A stretch of DNA of 64,000 nucleotides from JAIROC01 sp031553535 (GTDB lineage Bacteria; Bacteroidota; Bacteroidia; Bacteroidales; WCHB1-69): assembly GCA_031553535.1 (NCBI GenBank), contig JAVBLM010000017.1, positions 15,191-79,190 of the forward strand, read 5' to 3'. Every line of letters starts with the position of its first letter. Within the stretch, counting starts at the first letter, position 1. Below the pieces are notes generated by a model. That model made no database searches. It worked only from the letters and a program-made list of their open reading frames with translations, and was not told the origin of the DNA. Both the position numbers and the translations under genes were made by a program. Of this stretch, positions 27,088 to 36,100 are shown piece by piece.

Positions 27088-27462
27088 ATGATTAAAGAAT
27101 TATTATTTGTAGGTTTAGGAGGTGGACTAGGAAGCATGTTGCGTTATCTTACAACTTTATGTACGAACAAATATTTTCAAACTTCTTTTCCACTTGCCAC
27201 ATTTCTTGTAAATATAGTAGGTTGCTTTTTAGCAGGTATTCTGATCGGATTGTTTGGGAAATACATATGGTTAAACCACGAATTAAAACTGTTGTTAATA
27301 GTAGGTTTCTGCGGAGGATATACTACATTCTCGGCATTTTCAGTTGAAAGCTTAAACCTGTTTGAGTCCGGCAATTATCTTATTTTAGGGCTCTATATCA
27401 TTGCAAGTATTTTAGTAAGCCTTTTCGCGGTCTGGCTGGGAAGTCTTATCATAAAGATATGA
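27088..27462 (+). CDS. crcB: Fluoride ion channel CrcB/FluC
   Basis: A 124-aa inner-membrane fluoride channel starting at the ATG at 27088; the frame is open 16 codons upstream but that would cut into the leader. Four membrane segments are visible. Family motifs are GGGLGSMLRY (about 9-18), the pore asparagine in LATFLVNIVGCF (about residue 41) and GFCGGYTTFSAFSVE (about 74-88) with the Phe box. It acts as a dual-topology dimer to expel fluoride. A fluoride riboswitch precedes it, so expression should rise with fluoride. Confidence 0.93.
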   Translation: MIKELLFVGLGGGLGSMLRYLTTLCTNKYFQTSFPLATFLVNIVGCFLAGILIGLFGKYIWLNHELKLLLIVGFCGGYTTFSAFSVESLNLFESGNYLILGLYIIASILVSLFAVWLGSLIIKI

Positions 27463-27484
27463 TGGTTTTACTAAAATCATTATA

Positions 27485-27522
27485 AATAAACCCGCTAATA
27501 TATAATAATTAACGGGTTTATT
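27485..27522. terminator. Bidirectional terminator between crcB and lipoprotein gene
   Basis: A 10-bp perfect stem AATAAACCCG (27485-27494) with 27513-27522, with an AT-rich loop. It lies 22 bp after the crcB stop and 50 bp from the stop of the convergent lipoprotein gene. Confidence 0.7.
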
Positions 27523-27572
27523 TCAACATCTCAGGCAGAATTATACCTCCCTCTATACGTTTTGTTTAAAAA

Positions 27573-28415
27573 CTATTTTATAGTAAGTGGTTTTCTACTT
27601 TTTAATTCTTTAAATTTTTCTATGCTGTTGTTCATGGCTTTTACCATTTTGGTTGCATTGTCTATGCTTATGTTCTCAAAGGCAATTGTAAGTGATCTTG
27701 TTTCAGGGTTTTCATTTCCATTGTTAAGGTAATCATCCAAATCATACATGATTGCGTTAATCGTCCCCGACAATTTACCCCCTAAATATTTTGTAACTGT
27801 TGCTGTTCCAGACGCTATATACCAATCTCCATAATAGTTACTATTGTATTCTACATAGCCTGATTCATAGTATAGAGCATAGAAGTTCTCGTTTGTAGTG
27901 CCTGTTTCATTTAATGTCCCAAAATTTATATACGGATAATAGCCTTCCGTTTTGAAACCCAAAACACCAACCATATTACCGCTGGAAGAAGTATATTCTT
28001 CAGCTTCAATATAAGTGGCGGTCCATTGTACACTCCCAAATGTTACGGTAAGTGTTGGCTCTGTAGATTCCGGTTGTTCTGCAGCTTCGACTGTAACAGC
28101 ACATGTAGCAGAATAACCACCATCGGTTGTTGCCACAGTAATTACGGTATACCCTTCTGCAACTGTTGTTATCTTCCCGTTATTATCAACAGTAGCAATA
28201 GAAGTATTAGAACTTACCCATGTTATGGATTTATCAGCAGCATCGGATGGCGATACCGTCGCTGTTAGGACTTCAGTTTCTCCAAGCTTTAAAGAGAGGG
28301 ATGCCTTATTCAGGGTTATACCGGTTACATTTACCGTTTCATCTTTATTACAACTTGTCAATACTGATGAGAAAACAAATAAAATTGCAGCTAAAATTAA
28401 AATGTGTCTTTTCAT
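27573..28415 (-). CDS. Surface-type lipoprotein with bacterial Ig-like (Big_2) domain
   Basis: A 280-aa lipoprotein. A lipobox SVLTSC places the acylated Cys at 22. The next residues, NKDE, fit the lipoprotein export signal (Lys followed by acidic residues) used in Bacteroidota to display lipoproteins on the cell surface. A Big_2 domain follows (about 28-115: VTGITLNKASLSLKLGE to YSATCAVTV). The rest (about 120-280) is a beta-rich domain resembling DUF6252-type proteins, with no known activity. It converges on crcB and has no partner gene. Confidence 0.8.
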   Translation of the reverse strand: MKRHILILAAILFVFSSVLTSCNKDETVNVTGITLNKASLSLKLGETEVLTATVSPSDAADKSITWVSSNTSIATVDNNGKITTVAEGYTVITVATTDGGYSATCAVTVEAAEQPESTEPTLTVTFGSVQWTATYIEAEEYTSSSGNMVGVLGFKTEGYYPYINFGTLNETGTTNENFYALYYESGYVEYNSNYYGDWYIASGTATVTKYLGGKLSGTINAIMYDLDDYLNNGNENPETRSLTIAFENISIDNATKMVKAMNNSIEKFKELKSRKPLTIK

Positions 28416-28631
28416 TACCTTACTTTTTTGTTAATTAATTCTATCATTGTAATAGTAGAACGTATTTATCTGATTTTATGATTGTATATTCTACAGACAC
28501 ATGAAAAGACCCTATGGATATACGTTTTTTATAAACCAACAATTATAAAAAAGTATCATTTAAGGACACATTTTCTTTCTGCGTGTTTTAAATATGCTCT
28601 CTAAAGAAGAGAAGTCAATATAAAATATACA

Positions 28632-28662
28632 TTGAGTGAACCTCTTTTTTTTATTACTTTTG
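28632..28662 (+). promoter_or_regulatory. Bacteroidota promoter of the P-type ATPase gene
   Basis: TTG (28632-28634) and TACTTTTG (28655-28662) are separated by 20 bp, a full match to TTG-N19/21-TAnnTTTG. The predicted start near 28670 leaves a leader of about 100 nt before the ATG at 28771. In the rest of the 355-bp gap before it I see nothing else. Confidence 0.7.
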
Positions 28663-28770
28663 CCGTGAACATTTTTTCAGAGAGACTGTCGCTAACTATT
28701 TGTAGCAATGAATATTGTTATCATTCTTTTTTAACATCAGACTTTCGACCACTTCAAATAAAGAAACAAT

Positions 28771-30723
28771 ATGGGAAATTGTAATAATTGTAATGATGGG
28801 ACTTGTGTTGTAGACAAGTCCCCGAAAGACATGGAATCCTCTCATAAAAAAGGATATATAAGAGCTGCCGTATCTTTTGTATTATTGATAACGGGCATTG
28901 TCTTTTCTGCAATAAACCTGCCTTTCTTTGAGATAAAATGGATCAGGTTGGTGTGGTACCTGGCGGCATATATCCCTGTGGGTATTCCGGTTCTTATTGA
29001 AGCATGGGAAACTATTCGTCGGAAAGATATTTTCAGTGAATTTACCCTTATGAGTATTGCCACCATTGGAGCATTTTTTATTGAGGAATACCCCGAAGGA
29101 GTTGCCGTAATGCTGTTTTATGCCATAGGAGAATTGTTTCAGGATAGTGCGGTAAACCGCGCCAAGAGAAATATCAGTGCATTACTCGATGTCCGTCCCG
29201 AAACGGCAAACGTAGTCAGGATGAATACTGTCTTGGCAGTTTCACCCGAAGACGTTAATGTTGGTGATATCATAGAAATTAAAGTCGGGGAAAGGGTTCC
29301 GCTCGACGGTATATTGCTTAACGTGTCGGCTTCATTCAATACGGCGGCATTGACGGGAGAAAGTGTTCCCAGAACGATACGGAAAGATGAAACCGTATTG
29401 GCAGGTATGATCCTTACCGATAATGTTTCAAGGATACAAGTCACCAAACCCTTTGGGGAAAGTGCTTTAGCCCGTATCCTTGATCTTGTCCGGAATGCGA
29501 CGGAAAAGAAGGCTCCCGCCGAACAGTTTATACGTAAGTTTGCCCGCATCTACACCCCTGTTGTTGTTGCATTGGCCGTGCTTATCGTACTGTTGCCATG
29601 GGTGTATTCTGTTATCAACCCCGCATTTTTGTACGGCTTTAACGATTGGTTGTATCGTGGACTTGTATTTCTAGTCATCTCTTGTCCATGTGCTTTGGTG
29701 ATAAGCATTCCGCTCGGTTATTTCGGCGGTATCGGTGCAGCATCACGGCACGGCATCCTGTTTAAGGGGAGTAATTACCTGGAAGCCATTACAAAGGTCA
29801 ACACTGTTGTGATGGATAAGACAGGGACACTTACCCAAGGTGTCTTCAGTGTCCGGGAGATAGCCCCTGCCGGTAATTTTTCCGGACAGGAATTGCTCGA
29901 ATGGATAGCATCGGTTGAAACACAAAGTACGCACCCCATAGCGAAGGCTATTGTCGGATATGCAAGCCAAAACCGGACGGAACTACATAATTCCAAGAAT
30001 GTAAGGGAAATTGCAGGTCATGGGCTGGAAGCAACCATAGAGAATAAAGATATACTGGTCGGAAATGTCAAACTGTTGGCTAGAAACGACATAAAGTTTC
30101 CCTCTGAAATAGCATCTATCCCCGAAACAATTGTTATTTGTGCTGTTAACGGTGTTTATGCAGGTTACATATTGGTGGCTGATGCGCCGAAAGAAGATGC
30201 AGATAAAGCGATAAGCGCCTTAAAAGAGCTGGGTATCAAAAATATTGTCATGTTATCGGGCGATAAACAGGCGATAGTCACGAAACTCGCATCAGAATTG
30301 GGAATAGGCCATGCCTATGGGGATTTGCTCCCAGAGGGGAAAGTCGCGTATGTGGAAAAACTGAAATCCGATCCGTCCAACAATATTGCATTCGTGGGTG
30401 ATGGAATAAACGATGCTCCGGTACTTGCCATGAGTGATGTGGGAATTGCCATGGGCGGACTTGGAAGTGATGTCGCGATTGAAACAGCCGATGTGATTAT
30501 ACAAACCGACGAGCCAAGCCGGATAGCTATGGCAATAAAAATAGGTAAAGCTACGCGCCGGATTATTATACAAAATATCAGCTTTGCCTTTGGCATAAAG
30601 GTAATCGTATTGATTCTGGGAGCAGGGGGCATAGCTACTTTATGGGGAGCAGTATTTGCGGACGTAGGCGTATCATTATTGGCAATCCTAAACGCAATCA
30701 GGATTTTGAGAATGAAGTTTTAG
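28771..30723 (+). CDS. Heavy-metal P1B-type ATPase (Zn/Cd/Co/Pb type)
   Basis: A 650-aa metal-transporting P-type ATPase of the inner membrane. It has LTGESVP (phosphatase domain), SCPCAL with the metal-binding CPC at about 308-310, the phosphorylation site DKTGTLTQG (D349 region), and GDGINDAPVLAMSDVGIAMG near 543-562. The CPC motif, and the absence of Cu-type tyrosine/asparagine features, favour zinc/cadmium efflux (ZntA class). The usual N-terminal ferredoxin-like HMA domain is missing; instead a short tail has MGNCNNCNDGTC (C4, C7, C12). A consensus promoter precedes it; no metal regulator gene is adjacent. Confidence 0.93.
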   Translation: MGNCNNCNDGTCVVDKSPKDMESSHKKGYIRAAVSFVLLITGIVFSAINLPFFEIKWIRLVWYLAAYIPVGIPVLIEAWETIRRKDIFSEFTLMSIATIGAFFIEEYPEGVAVMLFYAIGELFQDSAVNRAKRNISALLDVRPETANVVRMNTVLAVSPEDVNVGDIIEIKVGERVPLDGILLNVSASFNTAALTGESVPRTIRKDETVLAGMILTDNVSRIQVTKPFGESALARILDLVRNATEKKAPAEQFIRKFARIYTPVVVALAVLIVLLPWVYSVINPAFLYGFNDWLYRGLVFLVISCPCALVISIPLGYFGGIGAASRHGILFKGSNYLEAITKVNTVVMDKTGTLTQGVFSVREIAPAGNFSGQELLEWIASVETQSTHPIAKAIVGYASQNRTELHNSKNVREIAGHGLEATIENKDILVGNVKLLARNDIKFPSEIASIPETIVICAVNGVYAGYILVADAPKEDADKAISALKELGIKNIVMLSGDKQAIVTKLASELGIGHAYGDLLPEGKVAYVEKLKSDPSNNIAFVGDGINDAPVLAMSDVGIAMGGLGSDVAIETADVIIQTDEPSRIAMAIKIGKATRRIIIQNISFAFGIKVIVLILGAGGIATLWGAVFADVGVSLLAILNAIRILRMKF

Positions 30724-30898
30724 CAAACGAAATAAATCGCGACGGGCTGTATTATTAAGAAAACGATTAGAACACACATGGTGAGAATGGGAATCATCAA
30801 TGACGTGCAACCCCTGTTTATCTAAAGTCATAAAATGAATCTATCCAACCAGGCAGGGCAAGCGCATTAAAACAACAATGAAAATATAAATATAGAAT

Positions 30899-30931
30899 AA
30901 TCAAACGAATACATTTTCTCATTGTTTGATT
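30899..30931 (+). terminator. Hairpin after the P-type ATPase gene
   Basis: An 8-bp stem AATCAAAC (30899-30906) with 30924-30931, followed by GCTTTTC. It is 176 bp after the stop and is the nearest terminator-like structure. Confidence 0.4.
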
Positions 30932-31105
30932 GCTTTTCATTGGATACTATCAATGACATTTTGCTGATCTTTCTTTTCATTATTGCAATATATTTTGATT
31001 TTAATATAATACTGTTTTCGAGAAGAAATTAATAACAAACACCCCTGCAACAAGAACCACGCAAGGCTGTATTTGAAAAATTACTGGGCGTGGAATAAGG
31101 CCGTG

Positions 31106-31172
31106 TTAAAGTGTCCGGCGCTTACGGGCGTAAGCGTTGCTCGCTTACGCCCGTAAGCGTCCGACGCTTTAA
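31106..31172. repeat. Very long imperfect palindrome (31-bp arms)
   Basis: Arms at 31106-31136 and 31142-31172 pair at 28 of 31 positions around a 5-nt loop; the inner 18 bp (CGCTTACGGGCGTAAGCG) are perfect. Each inner arm is itself a palindrome (CGCTTA/TAAGCG), so alternative cruciforms are possible. The block is far more GC-rich than its surroundings. No gene ends nearby, so it is not an obvious terminator. Confidence 0.8.
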
Positions 31173-31381
31173 AGCGGAAGCACTACCGTCAGCAATCAGG
31201 GATAGAAAAGGAAACAAGAACACCATTAAGAATTAAGAATGAAAAATTAAGAATTAAGAATGAGATAAATACAAACAACAGGCAGAAAGCAGATGTGACA
31301 AAGGGAAAAAACGTCATGCTGAACTTGTTTCAGCATCCCCGTCTTTAAGGATGACGGAACTTGAAATGAAGCTATTAACCA

Positions 31382-31420
31382 TTGAACCGAGTTTGCGAGC
31401 TCAACGAAATTAATCTTGAA
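31382..31420 (+). repeat. 39-bp direct repeat, copy 1
   Basis: This segment (TTGAACCGAG to TTAATCTTGAA) matches 31491-31529 at 35 of 39 positions. The core has a GAG...GAGCTC dyad. Similar wording occurs inside the element at 18085-18115 only loosely. Confidence 0.75.
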
Positions 31421-31490
31421 ATCTTAAAATATTAAATCTTAAAATTAACAACTAACTGATAATTAACAATTAATAACTAACAACTAAATT

Positions 31491-31529
31491 TTGAACCGAG
31501 CCTGCTAGCTCAACGAAGTTAATCTTGAA
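31491..31529 (+). repeat. 39-bp direct repeat, copy 2
   Basis: Second copy of the 39-bp repeat, 109 bp after the first and ending 24 bp before the truncated gene at 31554. It contains the palindrome-like GAGC-CTGCTA-GCTC. Confidence 0.75.
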
Positions 31530-31553
31530 TATTAACCTTTAATTAAATTAAAT

Positions 31554-31628
31554 ATGAAAAACATGAAGAGGATTTTATTAATTATAACATTAATTTTGTT
31601 GTATGTACACCCAGGACATGTACAATAA
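31554..31628 (+). pseudogene. Signal-peptide remnant related to the giant adhesin gene
   Basis: A 24-codon frame, MKNMKRILLIITLILLYVHP then GHVQ and a stop, reads as a signal peptide whose end (VQ) is where the mature protein would begin. Its DNA resembles the first 70 bases of the adhesin gene at 33135 (identical AACATGAAGAGG start). The following 250 bp have no open frame. It is most simply the 5' end of a decayed paralogue. Confidence 0.55.
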
Positions 31629-31894
31629 GAGATACATTTACCAGTGTGATTATAGGAACTTTGATACAGGGAGATATTTACCATGAGTTTGGATCGTGCT
31701 ATGCAATTTTGCTACCAAGGAATAAAAGTAACATTTGGTTATCAATACAATCAATGATAAGGAATTATGCTGGAAAAAGTATTACAAAATTCCAATACTT
31801 CAATTCAAGTAAATAGCGATAAATTGATATAGGAATGTTTCTATATTAACTGTTCTTTTTGACCGGGGATGATATTGTTTTGCTTAAAAGATTA

Positions 31895-32254
31895 TTAAGA
31901 AGGGTCAGGATATTTGTTTTTTAAATTATGAATAAGATCTTCCTGAGTGGCAATTGTTTTATTCTGAGCATCTATAACTTTCTTAAGCGCATCTATTATT
32001 TCCTGTTCATTAAATCTTTTTTTTTCATTTTCTTGGATTGGTTCGGAAGAGGACACGGCTCCTTCTTTCCGTAACATTTCACCTTTTCCGGTTAAAAGCC
32101 AATTCGCATCAATTACGATATATTTATTTAGTAATTTTTCTATGATATCATAGCTTGGTTTGTTCTTATATTTATAAATATTTAGTAATACGGCTTCAGA
32201 AATCCCTGTCTCTTGTGAGAATTTATACCTTGTATATCCAAGATAATCAATCAC
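31895..32254 (-). CDS. Small XRE-like helix-turn-helix regulator
   Basis: A DNA-binding protein of about 119 aa. The N-terminal half is an HTH domain (YTRYKFSQETGISEAVLLNI, then ANWLLTGKGEM, a phrase common in Bacteroidota XRE-type repressors). The C-terminal part is coiled coil-like (about 75-110), suggesting dimerisation. The frame used begins with GTG at 32254; homologues usually have about eight more residues (INERFLQ-V), which continue in frame to an ATT at 32275, so the true start may be further upstream and unusual. It is divergent from another small HTH gene, with facing promoters between them. Confidence 0.75.
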   Translation of the reverse strand: MIDYLGYTRYKFSQETGISEAVLLNIYKYKNKPSYDIIEKLLNKYIVIDANWLLTGKGEMLRKEGAVSSSEPIQENEKKRFNEQEIIDALKKVIDAQNKTIATQEDLIHNLKNKYPDPS

Positions 32255-32298
32255 TTGTAAAAATCTTTCATTAATACTAAAGTTTTCTTTTGTTTTTC

Positions 32299-32389
32299 TT
32301 GCATTAATAAATAAATTTATAGTATTTTTGTCATCGGAAATATCAGATTATGAAGGTGTTCATATGAATACTAACATGCAAAAATACTA
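32299..32389. promoter_or_regulatory. Facing promoters in an 11-bp inverted repeat
   Basis: TAGTATTTTTG (32320-32330) and its exact complement (32379-32389) are 48 bp apart between the two divergent HTH genes. Each arm contains a -7 element: TATTTTTG at 32323-32330 for the plus strand, with a TTG at 32299-32301 (21-bp spacer), and the complement at 32379-32386 for the minus strand (its -33 is weak). The two predicted transcripts run toward each other over about 35 bp, and each arm is also a possible operator. Confidence 0.5.
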
Positions 32390-32401
32390 AAAAAAAAATA
32401 T

Positions 32402-32587
32402 ATGAAAACATTTAATAAAGAATTACCTCAATTTTTACCGCATGGCTGGCGGACGGAAGTTGCTAAATCGTTAAATATTCACAGAAATACTGTTTATAAG
32501 GCAATAAAGCGTGGAGAAGATGATATTACTTATCGAAAAATAATACATGTCCTCGAACAAAAATACGGAGAACAGAAAATTAAATGA
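32402..32587 (+). CDS. Small helix-turn-helix protein, 61 aa
   Basis: A 61-aa protein that is mostly a helix-turn-helix: FLPHGWRTEVAKSLNIHRNTVYKAIKRG, followed by a helix ending EQKYGEQ. Proteins of this form occur in Bacteroidota near XRE-type repressors in prophage or integrative-element control regions. It is divergent from the 119-aa HTH gene and preceded by a plausible promoter. No phage structural or integrase gene is nearby, so it may be a domesticated remnant or a local switch. Confidence 0.6.
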   Translation: MKTFNKELPQFLPHGWRTEVAKSLNIHRNTVYKAIKRGEDDITYRKIIHVLEQKYGEQKIK

Positions 32588-33134
32588 TTTCTTTTAGTAG
32601 AAATTCATTCATTATTTCTAAAAAAGAGGAAAAAATCAAAAATAGTTTTCATTTCAATTAATTAGTTTTAGATTTTAAATTAAAGTTCTTTTATTATGAA
32701 AAAAACCTAAATATTAACGGATAGATATGCATTCTTATTATTGATATTTTAAAATTATTTTTTATGGGAAGGGTTTGTAAACATTTATATATTTTATTAT
32801 TTGTACAATTTTATTATTATTTGCTTGAAAGAAAATCACAAAGATTGATTGGTCAATCCATTGATTTTTTTCGGTTTCCCATCGACGATGATGTAAATCC
32901 CAATATACTGAATAATTCTTATTCTAACTCTGTGACATCTTGTGTTACAGGAGTATGTGATCCCATATTTTGTAATTCCCCTTTAAGATTATAGCACAAT
33001 ACAAATCAAGGCTTAATGATTTTTCGTGAAGCCAAAGAAAACAAGCTGATAAGCAAAGCCGCTACTTGAAAAATACTAGGAAGAAGCCGAAAATCCTTTT
33101 ACAGAGTAGGCATAAATTTAAACAAATAACGAAC
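32588..33134. other. Leader region of the giant adhesin gene
   Basis: No supported gene. A 76-codon frame at 32764-32994 begins with a hydrophobic stretch but has no recognisable domain. An ATG at 32697 opens only a 4-codon frame (MKKT). The region must contain the adhesin promoter; I see no full consensus. Confidence 0.45.
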
Positions 33135-36100
33135 ATGAAGAGGGTTTTATTTTTATTAACAGTAACCTTGCTGTATTTACAGCAAGTACAAGCACAACGT
33201 CAAACATGGACAGAAGATTTTGACGGCACTTTACCTCCCCCTGGATGGACGGTTTCTTCCACTTCCTTAAGTGGATCCTGGCAGCCCAATACGGTCTACT
33301 ATAAACCGGGTTCATCTTCAACAAATCCCCAGTCCTACCGGGGAAAGTTACCCGGTAATCCGGGAGATTCTATTGTCTTAACGACACCACCTTACGATTG
33401 TACGACTTTTGAGTATGTTTACCTGCGCTTCAGCCATATTTGCAAAGTATCTCCCAAAGACACTGTAAAGATACTATACCGTATAGATGGCATGGGTGCC
33501 TGGAATCCCCTGCCGGGAGGATCTTACTACCTGGGAACCTCCAATTATAACAGTGCCAGAGGCTTTTATGCAGGCAGTTATCCCGAGTGGCGGGCGGACG
33601 ACAGTACTGTTTTTCCACAGCAATCCTGGTGGCGGGACGAATTATTTGATTTGTCCGCTGTAGCAGGCATTGCGCGGGTGGAATTCCGTTTTATTATCAA
33701 GCATGGAAGCGTATATGGAACACATGTTTCCTACGGTTGGCTCCTGGATAATTTCCAGTTGGATGCAGCCGTGCATGAGATATATCCCCCTACAGTAGAA
33801 TTCATATCCCCTTATGTAAGGGATACGGTTTACAATACAGGCCCGTGGGAAATTAATGCAAAGGTAAAAACCAACACAAGTGCTCCTATTAAAACACCCT
33901 GGCTAAAATACAGGGCAACATATAATGGAACGCTTGTTGAGTCCGATTCCATCTTAATGACGCATGTCAGGGGTGATTCCTTATGGAGGGCAACCATTAA
34001 ACAATTTATTGCAGGTACGGAAATTTCGTATTCTGTTACGGGAATTGATAGCGTTTGGAATACATCAACAGCAAATTCCGGTTATATCATTGCAATAGGG
34101 TCTGGAGAAACTCTTGTATTACAGGATGGCAGTACTTCTGTCGGATATTATCCGTTTCAGCACGGCTATGGTTACAGTCGTTCCATGGCATTGTACCCGG
34201 CAGCAGAAATGGATAAAAAAGTACCGGGGCAGATATCGACTGTAGCCTTACGGGTGGCTACAGCAGGGAGTGCCGGTTTTCCCATGAAAATATGGTTGGC
34301 GACAGTTCCGGCAAATAAAACCACATGGGATGCCACTGCCGACAATTTGGATTGGGCGGTTTTGACGCAAAATGCAACATTGGTATATGATGATGTTTTC
34401 CGTTTTGCTACAACGGGTTGGAATGATATTTCGTTAACGAATATGTTTAATTATAATGGGACGGACAATCTGGTGGTACTATTTGAACAGAATTGTACAG
34501 GCACTTCCTGTGGTAGCTGGATGTCCACCTATTCGCAGTATTATTATTCAACAACACAAACAGAAAGGCTATGGTATAAATATTCAGATAATGCTGCCCC
34601 AACGGCAAGTTCAACCTTATATCGGTATGCCTACCGTCCGGATTTACGTATAGGTGTTATTGGAACCACTGATTCTGTTACAGTGGCAATGCATTCCATT
34701 AATATGTCGGATACGGCTGTAATATCCCCTATGACGATGCTCCCTGTTGTCGCGACTATTAAAAATAAAGGATCGTTAAATTTAGCATCGACAGTAGTAT
34801 CTTATTCCGTTAATAGCGCTGCCCCTATATCCAAAAACTGGTACATTACTCCGGGTTTGCCATGGGATTTTAACTATCAGGATACGGTAGGCTATTATAC
34901 TCCCAAGGTAAACGGCTTTGATACGTTGGTTGTATGGGTCAGTTCCCCTAATGGACAGATAGATGTTATAACCTGGGATGATACCTTAACAAAGGTCGTC
35001 TACAGTAGCACTGATATGTTTGCCAAATTTGTTAACTCTCCTGCTGATACGGTATATTCAACAGGGCCTTACGAGATAAAGGTAAAGATATCTACACTAT
35101 CGGGAACGCCCGTTAATCAGGTACCCTTACAGGTTGCTTGTACGTATGAAGGAATAACGACGAATGATATTTTAACCATGGCTTTAGACGCATCGGACAA
35201 TTTATGGAAAACCAGTATTCCTCAGAAGCGTGCCGGTACGGATGTGGCTTATTCAATTAACCTGACAGATATTTTAGGCAATAATATACTGTTATCAGGC
35301 AGCTATCATATAAAATTATCTTGCGGTAGTAGCATTGCCGGAGTTGCGGATTTCCAATATACAGGAAATATGCAATCTGTAATGCTTTCCCCAGGGAAAT
35401 ATGAGTTAGAATGTTGGGGTGCAGAAGGCGGAGCTACCAATGGTGGGGGTGCTGCTAGTGGCATTTCCAAAATTGCAGGTAAAGGAGGTTATTCTGTAGG
35501 GACAATAACTTTAACATCGCGAACTACGGTATATGTTTATGTTGGTGGACAAGGACTTTCGCAAGCCATTTCGGCTCCCGGAGGATTTAATGGAGGAGGT
35601 AATTCTGGCGCAGGCGCAGTAATTGCATGCGGTAGCGGTGGTGGCGCATCAGATATAAGGCTAGGCGTAGATGATTTGTACGCAAGAGTTATCGTTGCAG
35701 GTGGCGGCGGTGCGGCAGGTTTTCAGGAATGTAATGGCTCTAGCGGCGTTATTTCAGGAGGTCATGGAGGAGGAACAACAGGGGGAACTCCTATAGCAGG
35801 TAGTTATGCTGCAAGGATAGGCCAGGGTGGCACGCAAATGGCCGGTGGTGCCGGTGGTGCCGAAACTTATGGAAATGGAAATCCGGGTAGTTTTGGTTTA
35901 GGCGGAAATGGAGCTGCAAGTGGCACTAGTGCTAACGGTGCCGGCGGCGGTGGTGGCTGGTACGGCGGTGGAGCAGGTGCTAATGGCTCTAATTGTGCAG
36001 CTGGCGGTGGTGGCGGATCCGGTTACGTCTATACCTTGGCAACGGCAAGTAATTATCCGGCAGGTTGTTTACTTCCTAATTCACATTACCTTGCCGATGC

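Larger units (their letters stand above)
30724..31553. other. Repeat-rich intergenic region, no gene
   Basis: No supported gene. It contains an AT hairpin after the ATPase gene, a 31-bp-arm hairpin (31106-31172), repeated AATTAAGAAT boxes (about 31227-31262), a palindromic REP-like segment (ATGCTGAA at 31316-31323 and TTCAGCAT at 31329-31336, followed by a CCGTC/GACGG stem) and two 39-bp direct repeats. Together with the truncated gene after it, it looks like debris from rearrangement. Confidence 0.6.

Noticed and set aside
32254..32587. HTH pair as evidence of a prophage
   Set aside because: No integrase, terminase, portal or other phage gene occurs in the window; only the control genes are present.
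32764..32994. 76-codon plus-strand frame upstream of the adhesin
   Set aside because: No domain, irregular composition, no ribosome-binding context.
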